Source: an uncultured Clostridia bacterium (GTDB lineage Bacteria > Bacillota > Clostridia > TANB77 > CAG-465). Taken from it: a stretch of DNA of 64,000 nucleotides. The stretch covers positions 150,452-214,451 of the forward strand of contig CAKPOO010000001.1 in the NCBI GenBank assembly GCA_934169925.1. Direction: 5' to 3'. This document shows, one piece after another, positions 24,262-33,174 of the stretch; within the stretch, counting starts at the first letter, position 1, and each line of letters begins with the position of its first letter. The translations under genes and the position numbers were made by a program. Below the pieces are notes generated by a model, which saw nothing but the letters and a program-made list of their open reading frames with translations, ran no database searches and had not been told where the DNA came from.

Positions 24262-25413
24262 ATGAAAGACGATATTGGTATATATATACATATTCCATTT
24301 TGTAAATCAAAATGCTATTACTGTGATTTTACATCTTTTGTAAATAGGGAGGATATTATAGAAAAGTATGTAAATTCCTTATGTAATGAAATATTGCAAA
24401 AAGCAGAATTACTTAGTAATTTGAATATAAAAACAATATATATAGGTGGTGGAACTCCATCTTTTATTGATGAAAAATATATAAAACAGATATTAGACAC
24501 TCTTTATTTATTTGTTTGTGATAAAAGTAAAATTGAAGAGATAACAATAGAGGTAAATCCCGGTACATGTACAAAAGAAAAGATATTAAATTATAAAAAA
24601 TATGGAATAAATAGAATATCATTAGGGGTACAATCTACTCATAATGATATATTAAAAAATATTGGAAGAATTCATAAATTTGAAGATGTTTTAAATACAC
24701 TAGAATATATAAAATCTGCAAATATAGATAATGTATCAGTTGATTTAATGTATCCTTTGCCAGGTTTAACATTAAAAAAATTTGAAAATACTTTAGATAC
24801 AATAATAAATTTAAAAGATTTATATAATATAAAACACATATCTATATATAATTTAGAAGTTCATGAAAATAGTAAATTAGACTTTCTTTTAAAAGAGGGA
24901 TTTTTAAGTTTGCCTGATGAAGATGAAGAATATAACATGAAACAAATGCTTGAAGAAAAGCTAAATAAAGCTAAATTTTATAAATATGAAATTTCAAATT
25001 TTGCTATAAAAGGTTATGAAGCAAAGCATAATTTTAACTATTGGAAACAAAAGTATTATTTAGGTTTTGGCGTTGCTGCTTCTTCATATATGTATTCAAC
25101 AAGGTATGATAATACAAAAAAAATAGAAGACTATATTAATAAGATAAATAATTTTGAAGATGCAGTTATATCATCTGTTCAGATGGATAAACTTGATACA
25201 ATGAAAGAATACGTAATTCTTAATTTAAGAGTTGTAGATGGTATTAATATAAAAGACTTTAAGTCAAAATTTAAAACAGATATTTTTGATATTTTTAAAG
25301 TAGAATTTGAAAAATTAATCAAACAAGGATTAATAAATGTAAGTAACACAAACATATTTTTAACTCCTAGAGGAATGGAAGTTGCAAATATTGTATGGCA
25401 AGAATTTATTTAA
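24262..25413 (+). CDS. hemW: Radical-SAM protein HemW (heme chaperone-type)
   Basis: HemW family, related to coproporphyrinogen dehydrogenase HemN but acting as a heme-binding chaperone in characterised members. The 4Fe-4S motif is C14-x3-C18-x2-C21 followed by D-F; the extra cysteine of true HemN after the third Cys is replaced by Phe, which favours HemW. Other features: HIPFC, IGGGTPS, EVNPGT and the NFNYW segment. Length (383 aa) is normal. It is the first gene of an operon; polA starts 13 nt after its stop. Confidence 0.94.
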   Translation: MKDDIGIYIHIPFCKSKCYYCDFTSFVNREDIIEKYVNSLCNEILQKAELLSNLNIKTIYIGGGTPSFIDEKYIKQILDTLYLFVCDKSKIEEITIEVNPGTCTKEKILNYKKYGINRISLGVQSTHNDILKNIGRIHKFEDVLNTLEYIKSANIDNVSVDLMYPLPGLTLKKFENTLDTIINLKDLYNIKHISIYNLEVHENSKLDFLLKEGFLSLPDEDEEYNMKQMLEEKLNKAKFYKYEISNFAIKGYEAKHNFNYWKQKYYLGFGVAASSYMYSTRYDNTKKIEDYINKINNFEDAVISSVQMDKLDTMKEYVILNLRVVDGINIKDFKSKFKTDIFDIFKVEFEKLIKQGLINVSNTNIFLTPRGMEVANIVWQEFI

Positions 25414-25426
25414 TTTTGGAGGTTAT

Positions 25427-28195
25427 ATGAAAAACTTTTTAATAATTGATGGTAATAGTATCATGAATAGAGCTTTTTATGGATTAAATACTAATATGAC
25501 AAGTTCATATATGAATATACATACAAACGCTATTTATGGTTTTTTAAATATATATTGGATGATATTATCAAAAGTAAATCCTGATTTTGTAGCAGTAACT
25601 TTTGATTTAAAAGCACCAACATTTAGACATAAAATGTATCCTGAATATAAAGGGACAAGAAAAGGTATGCCTGATGAGTTAAAAGAACAGATGCCTGTTA
25701 TAAAGGATATATTAAGAGCTATGAATATAAAAATATTGGAACTTGAAGGTTATGAGGCTGATGATATTTTAGGAACAGTTTCAAGTATAAATACTAAAAA
25801 TGATATATTTACATATATTCTATCAGGAGATAAAGATACCTTTCAGCTTATAAGTGATAAAACATCTGTTGTAAATCCAGTTACAAAATTTGGAAAAACT
25901 GAGTATACAATATATACTCCAGAGCTTTTAATGGAAAAGCAGGGAATCAAACCTTACCAAGTAAAAGATATAAAATCTCTTATGGGAGATACATCAGATA
26001 ATATACCTGGTGTAAAAGGTATTGGAGAAAAGACAGCATATAATTTAATTGGAAAGTACACAACTTTAGAAAATATTTATGATAATATAGATACTTTGGA
26101 TGCTAGTGCTAAGGTAATAGAAAAATTAAAAAATGACAAAGAAATGGCATTTATGAGTAAAACACTTGCAACTATTAATCTGGAAGTGCCTATAAATTTT
26201 GACTATAGCGACTGTAAATTTAGTGATGTTAATTTAAAAGAATTATATGTTTTATTTAAAAAATTAGAGTTTAATAAGTTTATGTCAAAGTATGATTTTG
26301 AGTCTGTAAAAGACACTAAAATTGTAGATGAAAATGAAAAACAAAAAAATAATAAATTAAACTTAAATATGCCTAAATTAATTGAAATTAATAGTACTTC
26401 TGATTTTGAAAAATATGCAGAGTCATTTAATGAAATTTTAAATTGTAATAAAGTTTCGTATCTTTTAAATATAAAAAATAACAAACATTTTACAACTTGT
26501 GTATATGCATATGATAATAATTTTATAGCTTTTTACCTAGATAAAAATGATACTTGTTATTTAGTTAATTTAGATAATATTAATATAAATGAGGAAAATA
26601 GTATTTCTAAATATTTAAAAGACTTTTTTGCTTCAAAAGATATAAAAAAACTAGGATATAATATAAAACAAGATATAAGATATATACTTGGCAATTTATT
26701 ACAAAATGTATATAATTTTTCTTATGATATTATGATTGCATATTACTTATTAAATAAAAGTAGCAAAAATAATTATCAATTAGATTATATATTAGATGAT
26801 CTATTTGATTTTGAAATGTTAAAACAAAAAGATGAACCAAAACAAATATCTTTTTTTGATAATGTTAAAGAGGATATTAGTGCTATATCTGAAAGTATTA
26901 AAACAAACGTTTGCTATACTACAAAAGGTATATTTTTATCATATGATAATATTATTAATAGTTTAAAAGAAGAAAATTTAACTTTTCTTTTTGAAAATGT
27001 AGAAATGCCTCTTGTAGAAGTTTTAGCTTCAATGGAACATACGGGTATGTATATTGATAAAGCTAAACTTGATGAATTTGATAGTTTAATTACAACTTCT
27101 ATATCTGACTTAGAAAAAGAAATATATACTTTAGCTTCAGAAGAGTTTAATATTAATTCTACACTTCAACTTGGTAATATTTTATTTGAAAAATTAAAAT
27201 TACCTGCTAAGAAAAAGACTAAAACCGGATATTCAACAGATAAAACAGTTTTAGAAGAACTTAGTACTTATCACCCTATAATAAACAAAATACTAGAATA
27301 TAGGACTCTTGCAAAGTTAAAAAGTACTTATGTTGATGGATTAAGAAAAGAAATAGAAACTGATGGTAGAATTCATACAACATTTATGCAAGCTTTAACA
27401 ACTACTGGTAGACTTAGTAGTGTTGAACCTAATTTACAAAATATTCCAATTAGAATGGAACTTGGAAGTAAAATAAGAACATTTTTTGTAGCTCCAGATG
27501 ATAAGTTGATTGTTGATGCTGATTATAGTCAAATTGAACTTAGAGTACTTTCACATATGTCTAAAGATGAAAATATGTTAAAAGCTTTTAAAGAGAATAT
27601 AGATGTACATAGACTTACTGCATCTCAAGTTTTTAAAGTTCCAGTTGATGAGGTTAGTGATACTTTAAGATCACATGCAAAAGCTGTTAATTTTGGTATT
27701 GTATACGGCATAAGTGAGTTTGGTCTTTCTAAAAATATTGGTATTGGATATAAAGAGGCAAAAGAATATATAACTAATTATCTAGACACATATAAAGGAA
27801 TAGATAATTTTATGAAAACTACAATTGAAGATGCTACAAAAAATGGTTATGTTACAACTATGTTTGGTAGAAAAAGATATATTCCGGAATTAAATAATAA
27901 AAATAAAAATGTAGTTCAAATGGGAAAAAGACTTGCTATGAATACACCGATACAAGGAACTGCAGCAGATATAATAAAACTTGCTATGAATAAATTATAT
28001 TATTCTTTAAAGGAAAATAATTTAAAATCAAAACTTATTATGCAAGTGCATGATGAACTTATTGTTGAAACAGAAAAATCTGAATTAGAAAAGGTTCAGG
28101 CTATTATGAAAGATTCAATGGAAAATGCTACTAAATTAATAATACCACTTGATATAAAGATAAACAAAGGAAAAAGTTGGTATGATGCAAAATAA
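25427..28195 (+). CDS. polA: DNA polymerase I (proofreading-inactive)
   Basis: Repairs DNA and removes Okazaki primers. The N-terminal 5'-nuclease domain (about 1-290) has LIIDGNSIMNRAFYGL, the EADDILGT acidic motif and the SGDKD motif. The central 3'-5' exonuclease-like region (about 320-510) lacks the DxE catalytic pair: the first strand reads LLNIKN where FxxDTE is expected, so proofreading should be absent. The polymerase domain has motif A DADYSQIELR (Asp699), motif B RSHAKAVNFGIVYG and motif C QVHDE (residues 873-877). At 922 aa it is typical of A-family Firmicute enzymes. Start at 25427 because GGAGG precedes that ATG. Confidence 0.95.
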   Translation: MKNFLIIDGNSIMNRAFYGLNTNMTSSYMNIHTNAIYGFLNIYWMILSKVNPDFVAVTFDLKAPTFRHKMYPEYKGTRKGMPDELKEQMPVIKDILRAMNIKILELEGYEADDILGTVSSINTKNDIFTYILSGDKDTFQLISDKTSVVNPVTKFGKTEYTIYTPELLMEKQGIKPYQVKDIKSLMGDTSDNIPGVKGIGEKTAYNLIGKYTTLENIYDNIDTLDASAKVIEKLKNDKEMAFMSKTLATINLEVPINFDYSDCKFSDVNLKELYVLFKKLEFNKFMSKYDFESVKDTKIVDENEKQKNNKLNLNMPKLIEINSTSDFEKYAESFNEILNCNKVSYLLNIKNNKHFTTCVYAYDNNFIAFYLDKNDTCYLVNLDNININEENSISKYLKDFFASKDIKKLGYNIKQDIRYILGNLLQNVYNFSYDIMIAYYLLNKSSKNNYQLDYILDDLFDFEMLKQKDEPKQISFFDNVKEDISAISESIKTNVCYTTKGIFLSYDNIINSLKEENLTFLFENVEMPLVEVLASMEHTGMYIDKAKLDEFDSLITTSISDLEKEIYTLASEEFNINSTLQLGNILFEKLKLPAKKKTKTGYSTDKTVLEELSTYHPIINKILEYRTLAKLKSTYVDGLRKEIETDGRIHTTFMQALTTTGRLSSVEPNLQNIPIRMELGSKIRTFFVAPDDKLIVDADYSQIELRVLSHMSKDENMLKAFKENIDVHRLTASQVFKVPVDEVSDTLRSHAKAVNFGIVYGISEFGLSKNIGIGYKEAKEYITNYLDTYKGIDNFMKTTIEDATKNGYVTTMFGRKRYIPELNNKNKNVVQMGKRLAMNTPIQGTAADIIKLAMNKLYYSLKENNLKSKLIMQVHDELIVETEKSELEKVQAIMKDSMENATKLIIPLDIKINKGKSWYDAK

Positions 28196-28209
28196 TATAA
28201 GGGGTTTAA

Positions 28210-28776
28210 ATGAATTTAAAAAATATAAATAACAAAAAGAAAATATTTAATGCAACGGGAATTATACTTTTTATTTTAATATTTATTGTATTAGTAAATT
28301 TAGAATTAAGAGTGTTATTTCCTGGCAAATATTTTGAAACAGTAACAAAATATTCAAAAGAATATAATATAGATCCATATTTGGTTTTAGCAGTAATAAA
28401 ATGTGAAAGTAATTTTAATATAAATGCACTTTCTCAAAAAGATGCTAAAGGTTTAATGCAAATAATTGATTCTACTGCTGCTGAAGCAAATAAAAATCAT
28501 ACTAATCAGGATATTGATTTATATGATATTGATACTAATATACGACTTGGATGTAAATATTTATCAACCTTAATTAGTAAATATAATGGTAATTATTACT
28601 TAGCAATTTGTGCATATAATGCAGGAATTGGAAATGTAGGAAAATGGCTAAAAGATGGAACGATTGATTATAACTTAAATGACGAAGCTGAAAATAATAT
28701 TCCGTTTGATGAAACAAAAAAATATTTAAGAAAGGTTATAAATACTTACAGAATATATAAATTTTTATACAAATAA
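28210..28776 (+). CDS. Membrane-anchored lytic transglycosylase (SLT domain)
   Basis: Cleaves the MurNAc-GlcNAc bond of peptidoglycan with 1,6-anhydro product formation. An N-terminal membrane helix (about 14-36) precedes an SLT domain. The catalytic Glu is in KCESNFN, followed by the family motifs GLMQII and AYNAGIGNV. Length (188 aa) is minimal, similar to Slt70-type domains found next to coaE/polA in many Firmicutes. The start codon follows AAGGGG 15 nt after polA, so the gene is the last of the hemW-polA operon. Confidence 0.92.
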   Translation: MNLKNINNKKKIFNATGIILFILIFIVLVNLELRVLFPGKYFETVTKYSKEYNIDPYLVLAVIKCESNFNINALSQKDAKGLMQIIDSTAAEANKNHTNQDIDLYDIDTNIRLGCKYLSTLISKYNGNYYLAICAYNAGIGNVGKWLKDGTIDYNLNDEAENNIPFDETKKYLRKVINTYRIYKFLYK

Positions 28777-28809
28777 AGCGTACTTTTTTATTTAAAGTAT
28801 GCTTTTTTC
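28775..28809 (+). terminator. Terminator after the transglycosylase
   Basis: AAAGCGTACTTT pairs with AAAGTATGCTTT (one G-U), then T-tract. Confidence 0.88.
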
Positions 28810-28928
28810 GTTATAAAAATAATAAATTTAGCATTTATTTTATATAAATACTACACAATTTTTTAAAAATATGATACAATATTACAGTAAAACTTGAATT
28901 ATTATATAAATTTGAAAGGGGATTTTTT

Positions 28929-29654
28929 ATGTCAGGACATAGCAAATGGGCAAATATTAAAAGAAAAAAAGAAGCAACAGATTCAAAAAAGGCAAATATA
29001 TTTTCTAAACTTGGAAAAGAAATCACTGTTGCTGTAAAAATGGGTGGAAGCGCAGACCCTAATGTAAATAGAAAATTAAAAGATGTTATTGCAAAAGCTA
29101 AATCACAAAATATGCCAAACGATAATATTAATAGATGTATTCAAAAAGCTGCAGGAGATTCTAATGCTTCAAACTATGAAGAAATTACATATGAAGGATT
29201 TGGTCCTTGTGGTACAGCAGTTATTGTTGAAGCAATGACTGATAACAAAAACAGAGCAGCAGCTGATATTAGATGTATATTTACAAAATCTGGTGGTACA
29301 ATGGGCCAATCTGGTTCTGTTGGATATATGTTTGTAAAAAAAGGTTATATTCTTATTGAAAATGATGATTCTATCGATGAAGACGAATTAATGATGGAAG
29401 CTTTAGAAAATGGAGCTGAAGATTTTAATTCAGAAGAAGAATTCATTGAAATAACTTGCGAACCAGAGAATTTCTCAGATTTACTAGAAGCTTTGCAATC
29501 AAAAAATCTTAAAATTGTTGAATCTGATATAAGACAAATTGCAACAATAAAAAAAGAATTAAATGAAGAAGAAGAAGAAAAAATGCAAAGATTTTTAGAT
29601 AAATTAGATGATTGTGATGACGTACAAAATGTATGGCACAATGCAGATATTTAA
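28929..29654 (+). CDS. yebC: YebC/PmpR-family regulator
   Basis: Conserved YebC family (DUF28). Members act as transcriptional regulators or, as shown for Bacillus YeeI-like and mitochondrial TACO1-like proteins, in translation of difficult sequences. The invariant start SGHSKWANIKRKK is present, as is the conserved GFGPCGTAVIVEAMTDN stretch. Length (241 aa) is normal. It is monocistronic with a GAAAGGGGAT site. The usual ruvABC neighbours are missing. I favour the YebC I group by the N-terminal motif, though this is not decisive. Confidence 0.94.
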   Translation: MSGHSKWANIKRKKEATDSKKANIFSKLGKEITVAVKMGGSADPNVNRKLKDVIAKAKSQNMPNDNINRCIQKAAGDSNASNYEEITYEGFGPCGTAVIVEAMTDNKNRAAADIRCIFTKSGGTMGQSGSVGYMFVKKGYILIENDDSIDEDELMMEALENGAEDFNSEEEFIEITCEPENFSDLLEALQSKNLKIVESDIRQIATIKKELNEEEEEKMQRFLDKLDDCDDVQNVWHNADI

Positions 29655-29693
29655 TTAAATTTACATAATTTTGAAATATTTTTGTAATTTTTG

Positions 29694-29722
29694 TTGACTT
29701 TACATAAAAACAGTGCTATAAT
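29694..29722 (+). promoter_or_regulatory. Promoter for the SNase-fold protein gene
   Basis: TTGACT, 17-bp spacer, TATAAT, 34 bp before the ATG. Confidence 0.82.
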
Positions 29723-29755
29723 TTAGTTGTAGTCATTTGAGGAGGTATTTATAAA

Positions 29756-30382
29756 ATGTACTATGATAGTAAAACTTCATTTTATCTTAAACAGTACTTT
29801 TTACCAATTATGACTTTAATTGTTTCAATTATACTAGTGATTATTGGAATATATGTTTATTGGGCAAGTAATTCAGATAATGCTCAAAACCAAACTTTAG
29901 TATCAACAAATACTAATAATTCTGAAAATCAAAATAATGATAGTAATAACAATCAAACTAGTAAAGAAACATCTTTATTTGGAGAATACGTAAAAACTTT
30001 ACAACCAATGGAAAAATCAATTTATTTAAATATAAAATCAATTAGTGATGATGGAAAAGTAATTATTGATTACAATGGTGAAGAAGTATCTTTAAATCTT
30101 ATAGGAGTAGATAAAGATAATTTAGTATCAAATTACGTAGAAATTTTAAATAAAGAATTAAATAGCAAATCAGTAAAGATAGCTTTTGATGTAGAAAAGA
30201 CTAAAGATAATGAGTATTATACTTATATATATACTGATGATACAACATTATTTAATGAATATATATTAGAAAATGGTTTATCAAAATATAAATCAGTAAC
30301 TAACGATAAAAATTGTCAAAAGGTATTAATACAAGCTCAAACATATGCAAAGCAATTAAAGCGTGGTGTATGGGCTAAATAA
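29756..30382 (+). CDS. Membrane-anchored protein with degenerate SNase (thermonuclease) fold
   Basis: One N-terminal transmembrane helix (about 15-40), an Asn/Gln/Ser-rich linker (about 45-70), then a domain of about 130 residues resembling staphylococcal nuclease: VSLNLIGVDK strand, YTYIYTDDTTLFNEYILENGLSKY and a C-terminal AQTYAKQLKRGVWAK helix. The catalytic residues of active SNases (Arg in RLIGID, Glu in TPE, Arg after YGR) are not visible; the corresponding strands read LNLIGVDKDN and DNEYYTYIY. It is therefore probably a non-catalytic extracytoplasmic OB-fold protein. The gene has its own promoter and is followed by a structured RNA segment and terminator. Confidence 0.8.
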   Translation: MYYDSKTSFYLKQYFLPIMTLIVSIILVIIGIYVYWASNSDNAQNQTLVSTNTNNSENQNNDSNNNQTSKETSLFGEYVKTLQPMEKSIYLNIKSISDDGKVIIDYNGEEVSLNLIGVDKDNLVSNYVEILNKELNSKSVKIAFDVEKTKDNEYYTYIYTDDTTLFNEYILENGLSKYKSVTNDKNCQKVLIQAQTYAKQLKRGVWAK

Positions 30383-30387
30383 AAAAG

Positions 30388-30475
30388 CATGCCGAACTAG
30401 GGAAAAACCTTAGTTTTCATATATCAACCTCTTATGATCGCCTCTATAGTAATGTAGAGGCATCTTTTTTATTTA
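30388..30475 (+). ncRNA. Structured RNA candidate / long 3' UTR with terminator
   Basis: Immediately after the SNase-fold gene. Hairpin 1: ACTAGGG pairs with CCTTAGT around an AAAAA loop (one G-U). A 25-nt linker follows, then hairpin 2: GCCTCTA pairs with TAGAGGC, followed by a T6 run. The upper part is far richer in GC than the flanking kilobase. I could not match it to a known riboswitch or sRNA family. The simplest reading is a two-hairpin 3' end of the mRNA; an independent small RNA is possible. Confidence 0.4.
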
Positions 30476-30590
30476 AAAAAGGTTACATATATAAAATTTT
30501 ACGATATGCATGATTCAGAATTCTTTGTTGGGCAGTGTAAGTATTTAACTAATAGCAAAAATAAATTTAAACTAATTGAAGAAAAAAGTT

Positions 30591-30619
30591 TTGACATAAA
30601 AGATAAAGTAGTGTAGAAT
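30591..30619 (+). promoter_or_regulatory. Orphan promoter-like sequence
   Basis: TTGACA, 17-bp spacer, TAGAAT. Nothing codable lies downstream; it either drives an RNA or is left over from a lost gene. Confidence 0.45.
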
Positions 30620-30790
30620 AAGGATGTAATATCTGATTAATGTAAATTTTATTATTTCGCAAAATAATAATTTTGTAAAATAAGGAGTAGATAAAAAGAT
30701 TATAATATCTCTAAATTCATATATTTTATAATTATTTTGTTTTTATTTACTTTGTTATATATCAAATTATTACTATATTAATTTTTGCTT

Positions 30791-30811
30791 TCTAAAATCC
30801 GTTTTAAACAA
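30791..30811 (-). repeat. Degenerate repeat copy 1 (inverted)
   Basis: CTAAAATCCGTTTTAA; its reverse complement resembles copy 3. A TAAAA/TTTTA stem with a TCCG loop is possible. Confidence 0.45.
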
Positions 30812-30996
30812 CTTTTATATTTTTCTAATATACATTTACATTTTAAATTAATTAAATTTTATTTTTATCTTAATTAATTTTATTTATTGATATTTTTTTA
30901 TAATAATTTTTGTTCCTATTTTTAAAATTCTTAATTTTACAGTATTACCTTATATTTGCAATATTTTCAGCCAACAAACTATACAGCCTATATTAT

Positions 30997-31027
30997 AAAA
31001 ACGTCTTAAAATCGATTCTCGTGCGTC
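30997..31027 (+). repeat. Degenerate repeat copy 2
   Basis: Shares AAAAA-x-G-x-CTTAAAA-x-CGATT and a terminal CGTC with copy 3: about 22 of 30 aligned positions. It is the most GC-rich spot in the region. Confidence 0.5.
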
Positions 31028-31161
31028 GCTATTTTAGCATTTTTTGAGTACTTTTAATAAATACCTAAAAATCAACATTTATACTAAAAATTATATAATA
31101 AACACTAGATTTATAAATTAGCATATCTAATCATAAACATATGAACTGTTTGATTAAATAT

Positions 31162-31192
31162 AAAAATGCCTTAAAACCGATTTTAGGACGTC
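31162..31192 (+). repeat. Degenerate repeat copy 3
   Basis: Same orientation as copy 2, start-to-start distance 165 bp; the core CTTAAAACCGATTTTAGG is itself a near-palindrome. Confidence 0.5.
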
Positions 31193-31545
31193 AGATTTAT
31201 AAAATTATATTACTAAATTTGTTATTTATAAATTATATAATATTTATAAAAAAATTTATTAAATTATAATGTATAATTATTTATAAACATTATAAACAAA
31301 TGTTTGCTAATAAAATTATATCAAAAAATTAACTTTACATAAAAATTAAAAATTTCTAAATTTTGATTTATAATTTTTTATTTTAAATTTTATTTTTTTA
31401 CTTTTAAGAAATTTTTATTTTATATTTTTATATGATAATTTTTATATGTATTTTATTTTCTGTTTTAAAATTTATTTTAATATTTTAAATTTTTTTATAC
31501 TTTTATACATTAAAAAAAGCCTATTCCCCTATTCCCTACTTATTT

Positions 31546-31576
31546 AATAAAGCTAACGTTTAAAATTAGCTTTATT
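31546..31576 (-). terminator. Hairpin overlapping the 3' end of the HD gene
   Basis: A perfect 11-bp inverted repeat (AATAAAGCTAA) that includes the last codons and stop of the HD gene. There is no immediate T-run, so its terminator role is uncertain. Confidence 0.4.
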
Positions 31577-32326
31577 TGCTTTACTATTAAAATCTTTTAA
31601 TGAATCATCTATAATATTTAATACTTTGTTTTTTATTTTTGATTCTAGACGTACATCAAACAATTTTTTAAAAAAATTAAATGTGGATAAAAATTTTTTA
31701 TAATCTAGTTTAGGTAATACTTTTTGTATATCATCATTATTTAATGATCTTAATAATAAAGTAAATGCAAAATAAAAATAATCTAAGTATGTTTTACATT
31801 CTTTCTTATTTAAATATATATTTTTTGTATCAATAGCTTCTATAAAATATGTAGTTAAGTAATTTTCTTTTATAAAATTTTTTGAATTATTCTTTTCTTC
31901 TTCTAGTATATAATCTTTACATGTAAGGGCATTATCTAATTGATCTGCAATTGTTGTGTAATACAATAATTTTGTCTTTTTTTCAGTTGGAGCTTTATTG
32001 TAATTTGAATGATATTTTATTATATCTTTTGCTTCTTCAAATTCTTTTAAAAACTCTATATTATTTTTATAAATATAGTCAATACCTGCAATTCCATGAT
32101 TGTATTTGTTATCGTCAAAACATTTTATTTTATGATATTGCTCTATTCTACCAATGTCATGAACCCATCCATAAAAAGAGTTATTATCATCTTTTGTTAA
32201 AATTGTAATATATTTTGCAACTCTTTTTGAATGTTCCATTTTACTTTTTAGTAATATATTATTTAAAGATTCTTTCTCCCAAATTTTAATTACTTGATTA
32301 GTATATTCTTTCATTATATTTTCCAT
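31553..32326 (-). CDS. HD-domain protein, possible phosphohydrolase
   Basis: HD-superfamily metal-dependent phosphohydrolase by motif: H at EHSKRVAKY near residue 33, then WVHDIGRIEQ (the HD doublet) near 55, HGIAGIDYI near 78, IIKYHSNYN near 105 and TTIADQLDN for the final Asp. Length 257 aa. No second domain is visible; the C-terminal 120 residues are Lys-rich and unassigned. Substrate unknown: HD proteins act on nucleotides, (p)ppGpp or cyclic dinucleotides. Weak ribosome site GAGGGTG at long spacing. It is the last gene of a minus-strand run of poorly conserved genes bordering the 1.1-kb AT-rich gap. Confidence 0.7.
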   Translation of the reverse strand: MENIMKEYTNQVIKIWEKESLNNILLKSKMEHSKRVAKYITILTKDDNNSFYGWVHDIGRIEQYHKIKCFDDNKYNHGIAGIDYIYKNNIEFLKEFEEAKDIIKYHSNYNKAPTEKKTKLLYYTTIADQLDNALTCKDYILEEEKNNSKNFIKENYLTTYFIEAIDTKNIYLNKKECKTYLDYFYFAFTLLLRSLNNDDIQKVLPKLDYKKFLSTFNFFKKLFDVRLESKIKNKVLNIIDDSLKDFNSKANKANFKR

Positions 32327-32412
32327 TTATAGCTTTCACACCCTCTTATCCTTCTTAAGTTTTATTCTATCATAAGCAATTATAAAATACAACAATATAA
32401 AAAAGGTATAAA

Positions 32413-32447
32413 ATAAAGTCCTACATATTAATGTAAGACTTTAAACA
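32413..32447 (-). terminator. Terminator after the 87-aa gene
   Basis: AAAGTC(C/T)TACA inverted repeat with one mismatch and an AT loop; T-rich on the minus-strand 3' side. Confidence 0.65.
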
Positions 32448-32457
32448 GATTTTTACT

Positions 32458-32721
32458 TTAATCTTCACTTTTCATAATTTCTTCATACATTCTTCTTGCA
32501 TTTTCTTTTTGCTTTTTTGTTACTAGTGTGAAATCATCAAAATCAAAGAAGAAAGATTCTAAACTATCATTGCTTTCAAGTATTATACTTTCAGTTCCTG
32601 GATATATCCTTTTCCATTCTTCTAATGTTTCTAATGAATCTGAAACTTTTGTTTTTAACTGTATATTAGCACCTATTTGTGACCATGTTACAATCTTTAT
32701 AATCCCTAAATATTTACCCAT
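32458..32721 (-). CDS. Hypothetical 87-aa protein
   Basis: Unrecognised. Two adjacent ATGs follow AGGAGG; the second (32721) has the better spacing. Mixed alpha/beta composition with an early strand GIIKIVTWSQIGANIQL, an acidic aromatic patch (FFFDFDDF) and a basic C-terminal helix. No signal or membrane segment. It has its own terminator. It sits in the accessory-looking minus-strand run between 31.5 and 34.8 kb. Confidence 0.65.
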   Translation of the reverse strand: MGKYLGIIKIVTWSQIGANIQLKTKVSDSLETLEEWKRIYPGTESIILESNDSLESFFFDFDDFTLVTKKQKENARRMYEEIMKSED

Positions 32722-32790
32722 CATATACCTCCTTGATTAATTATAGTTTGCATAATCAAAAAATTAAGTAAATAAAAAATGATCTAAATA

Positions 32791-33060
32791 TTATAACTGA
32801 TTTCTTAATATAACAACCGTATTTCCAAAAGCATTACGATCTTCAATTAAGTAATCTTTATATCCAACTTCACCTAAAACAAATATTATATCTTCTTTTG
32901 AATATTTTCCTTTTAAAATTAACTCACTTTGAATACTAAAATTTACTATAGTATCAAAATAATGTCCCATAACCTCTTTAAGTATTAAAAGACGAGTCGT
33001 ATCTTCATTATTTTCCTTCCACTTTTTTGCTAAATCAAAAAATAAGTTTCCATCAAACAT
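32791..33060 (-). CDS. Hypothetical 89-aa protein
   Basis: Unrecognised. The ATG follows AGGAGG. Composition is that of a small soluble helical protein with a strand-rich C terminus (IIFVLGEVGYKDYLI then NTVVILRN). No motif I can assign. About 114 bp and a terminator separate it from the upstream broken gene. Both this gene and the 87-aa gene are kept because each has a strong ribosome site. Confidence 0.65.
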   Translation of the reverse strand: MFDGNLFFDLAKKWKENNEDTTRLLILKEVMGHYFDTIVNFSIQSELILKGKYSKEDIIFVLGEVGYKDYLIEDRNAFGNTVVILRNQL

Positions 33061-33139
33061 AAATATTACCTCCTAAACTAATTATAGTTTATATAAATAA
33101 ACAACTTCCGTTATTATATCACACTTTTTTATAAAAATA

Positions 33140-33168
33140 AATGGATTAAAATTTTATTTAATCCATTT
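33140..33168 (-). terminator. Terminator after the broken phospholipase-like gene
   Basis: AATGGATTAAA pairs with TTTAATCCATT; T-rich on the minus-strand 3' side. Confidence 0.75.
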
Positions 33169-33174
33169 TACTTA

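Larger units (their letters stand above)
30483..31545. other. 1.06-kb gene-free, extremely AT-rich region
   Basis: No credible ORF on either strand. A short frame at about 30480-30613 reads through MHDSEFFVGQCKYL and stops without a ribosome site, so it may be gene debris. An orphan promoter (30591-30619) fires rightward into an AGGAG site near 30681 with no start codon after it. Three copies of a degenerate TAAAA-(4 nt)-TTTTA-centred motif are present (listed separately). The remainder is homopolymer-rich sequence with no feature I can name. Confidence 0.6.

Noticed and set aside
30388..30475. tmRNA, 6S or SRP RNA
   Set aside because: Too short and without the conserved cores (tag reading frame, bulged open duplex, GNAR loop).
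31280..31300. Third LexA box (AAACAAATGTTTG)
   Set aside because: Lacks the GAAC half-site on either strand and has no gene positioned behind it.
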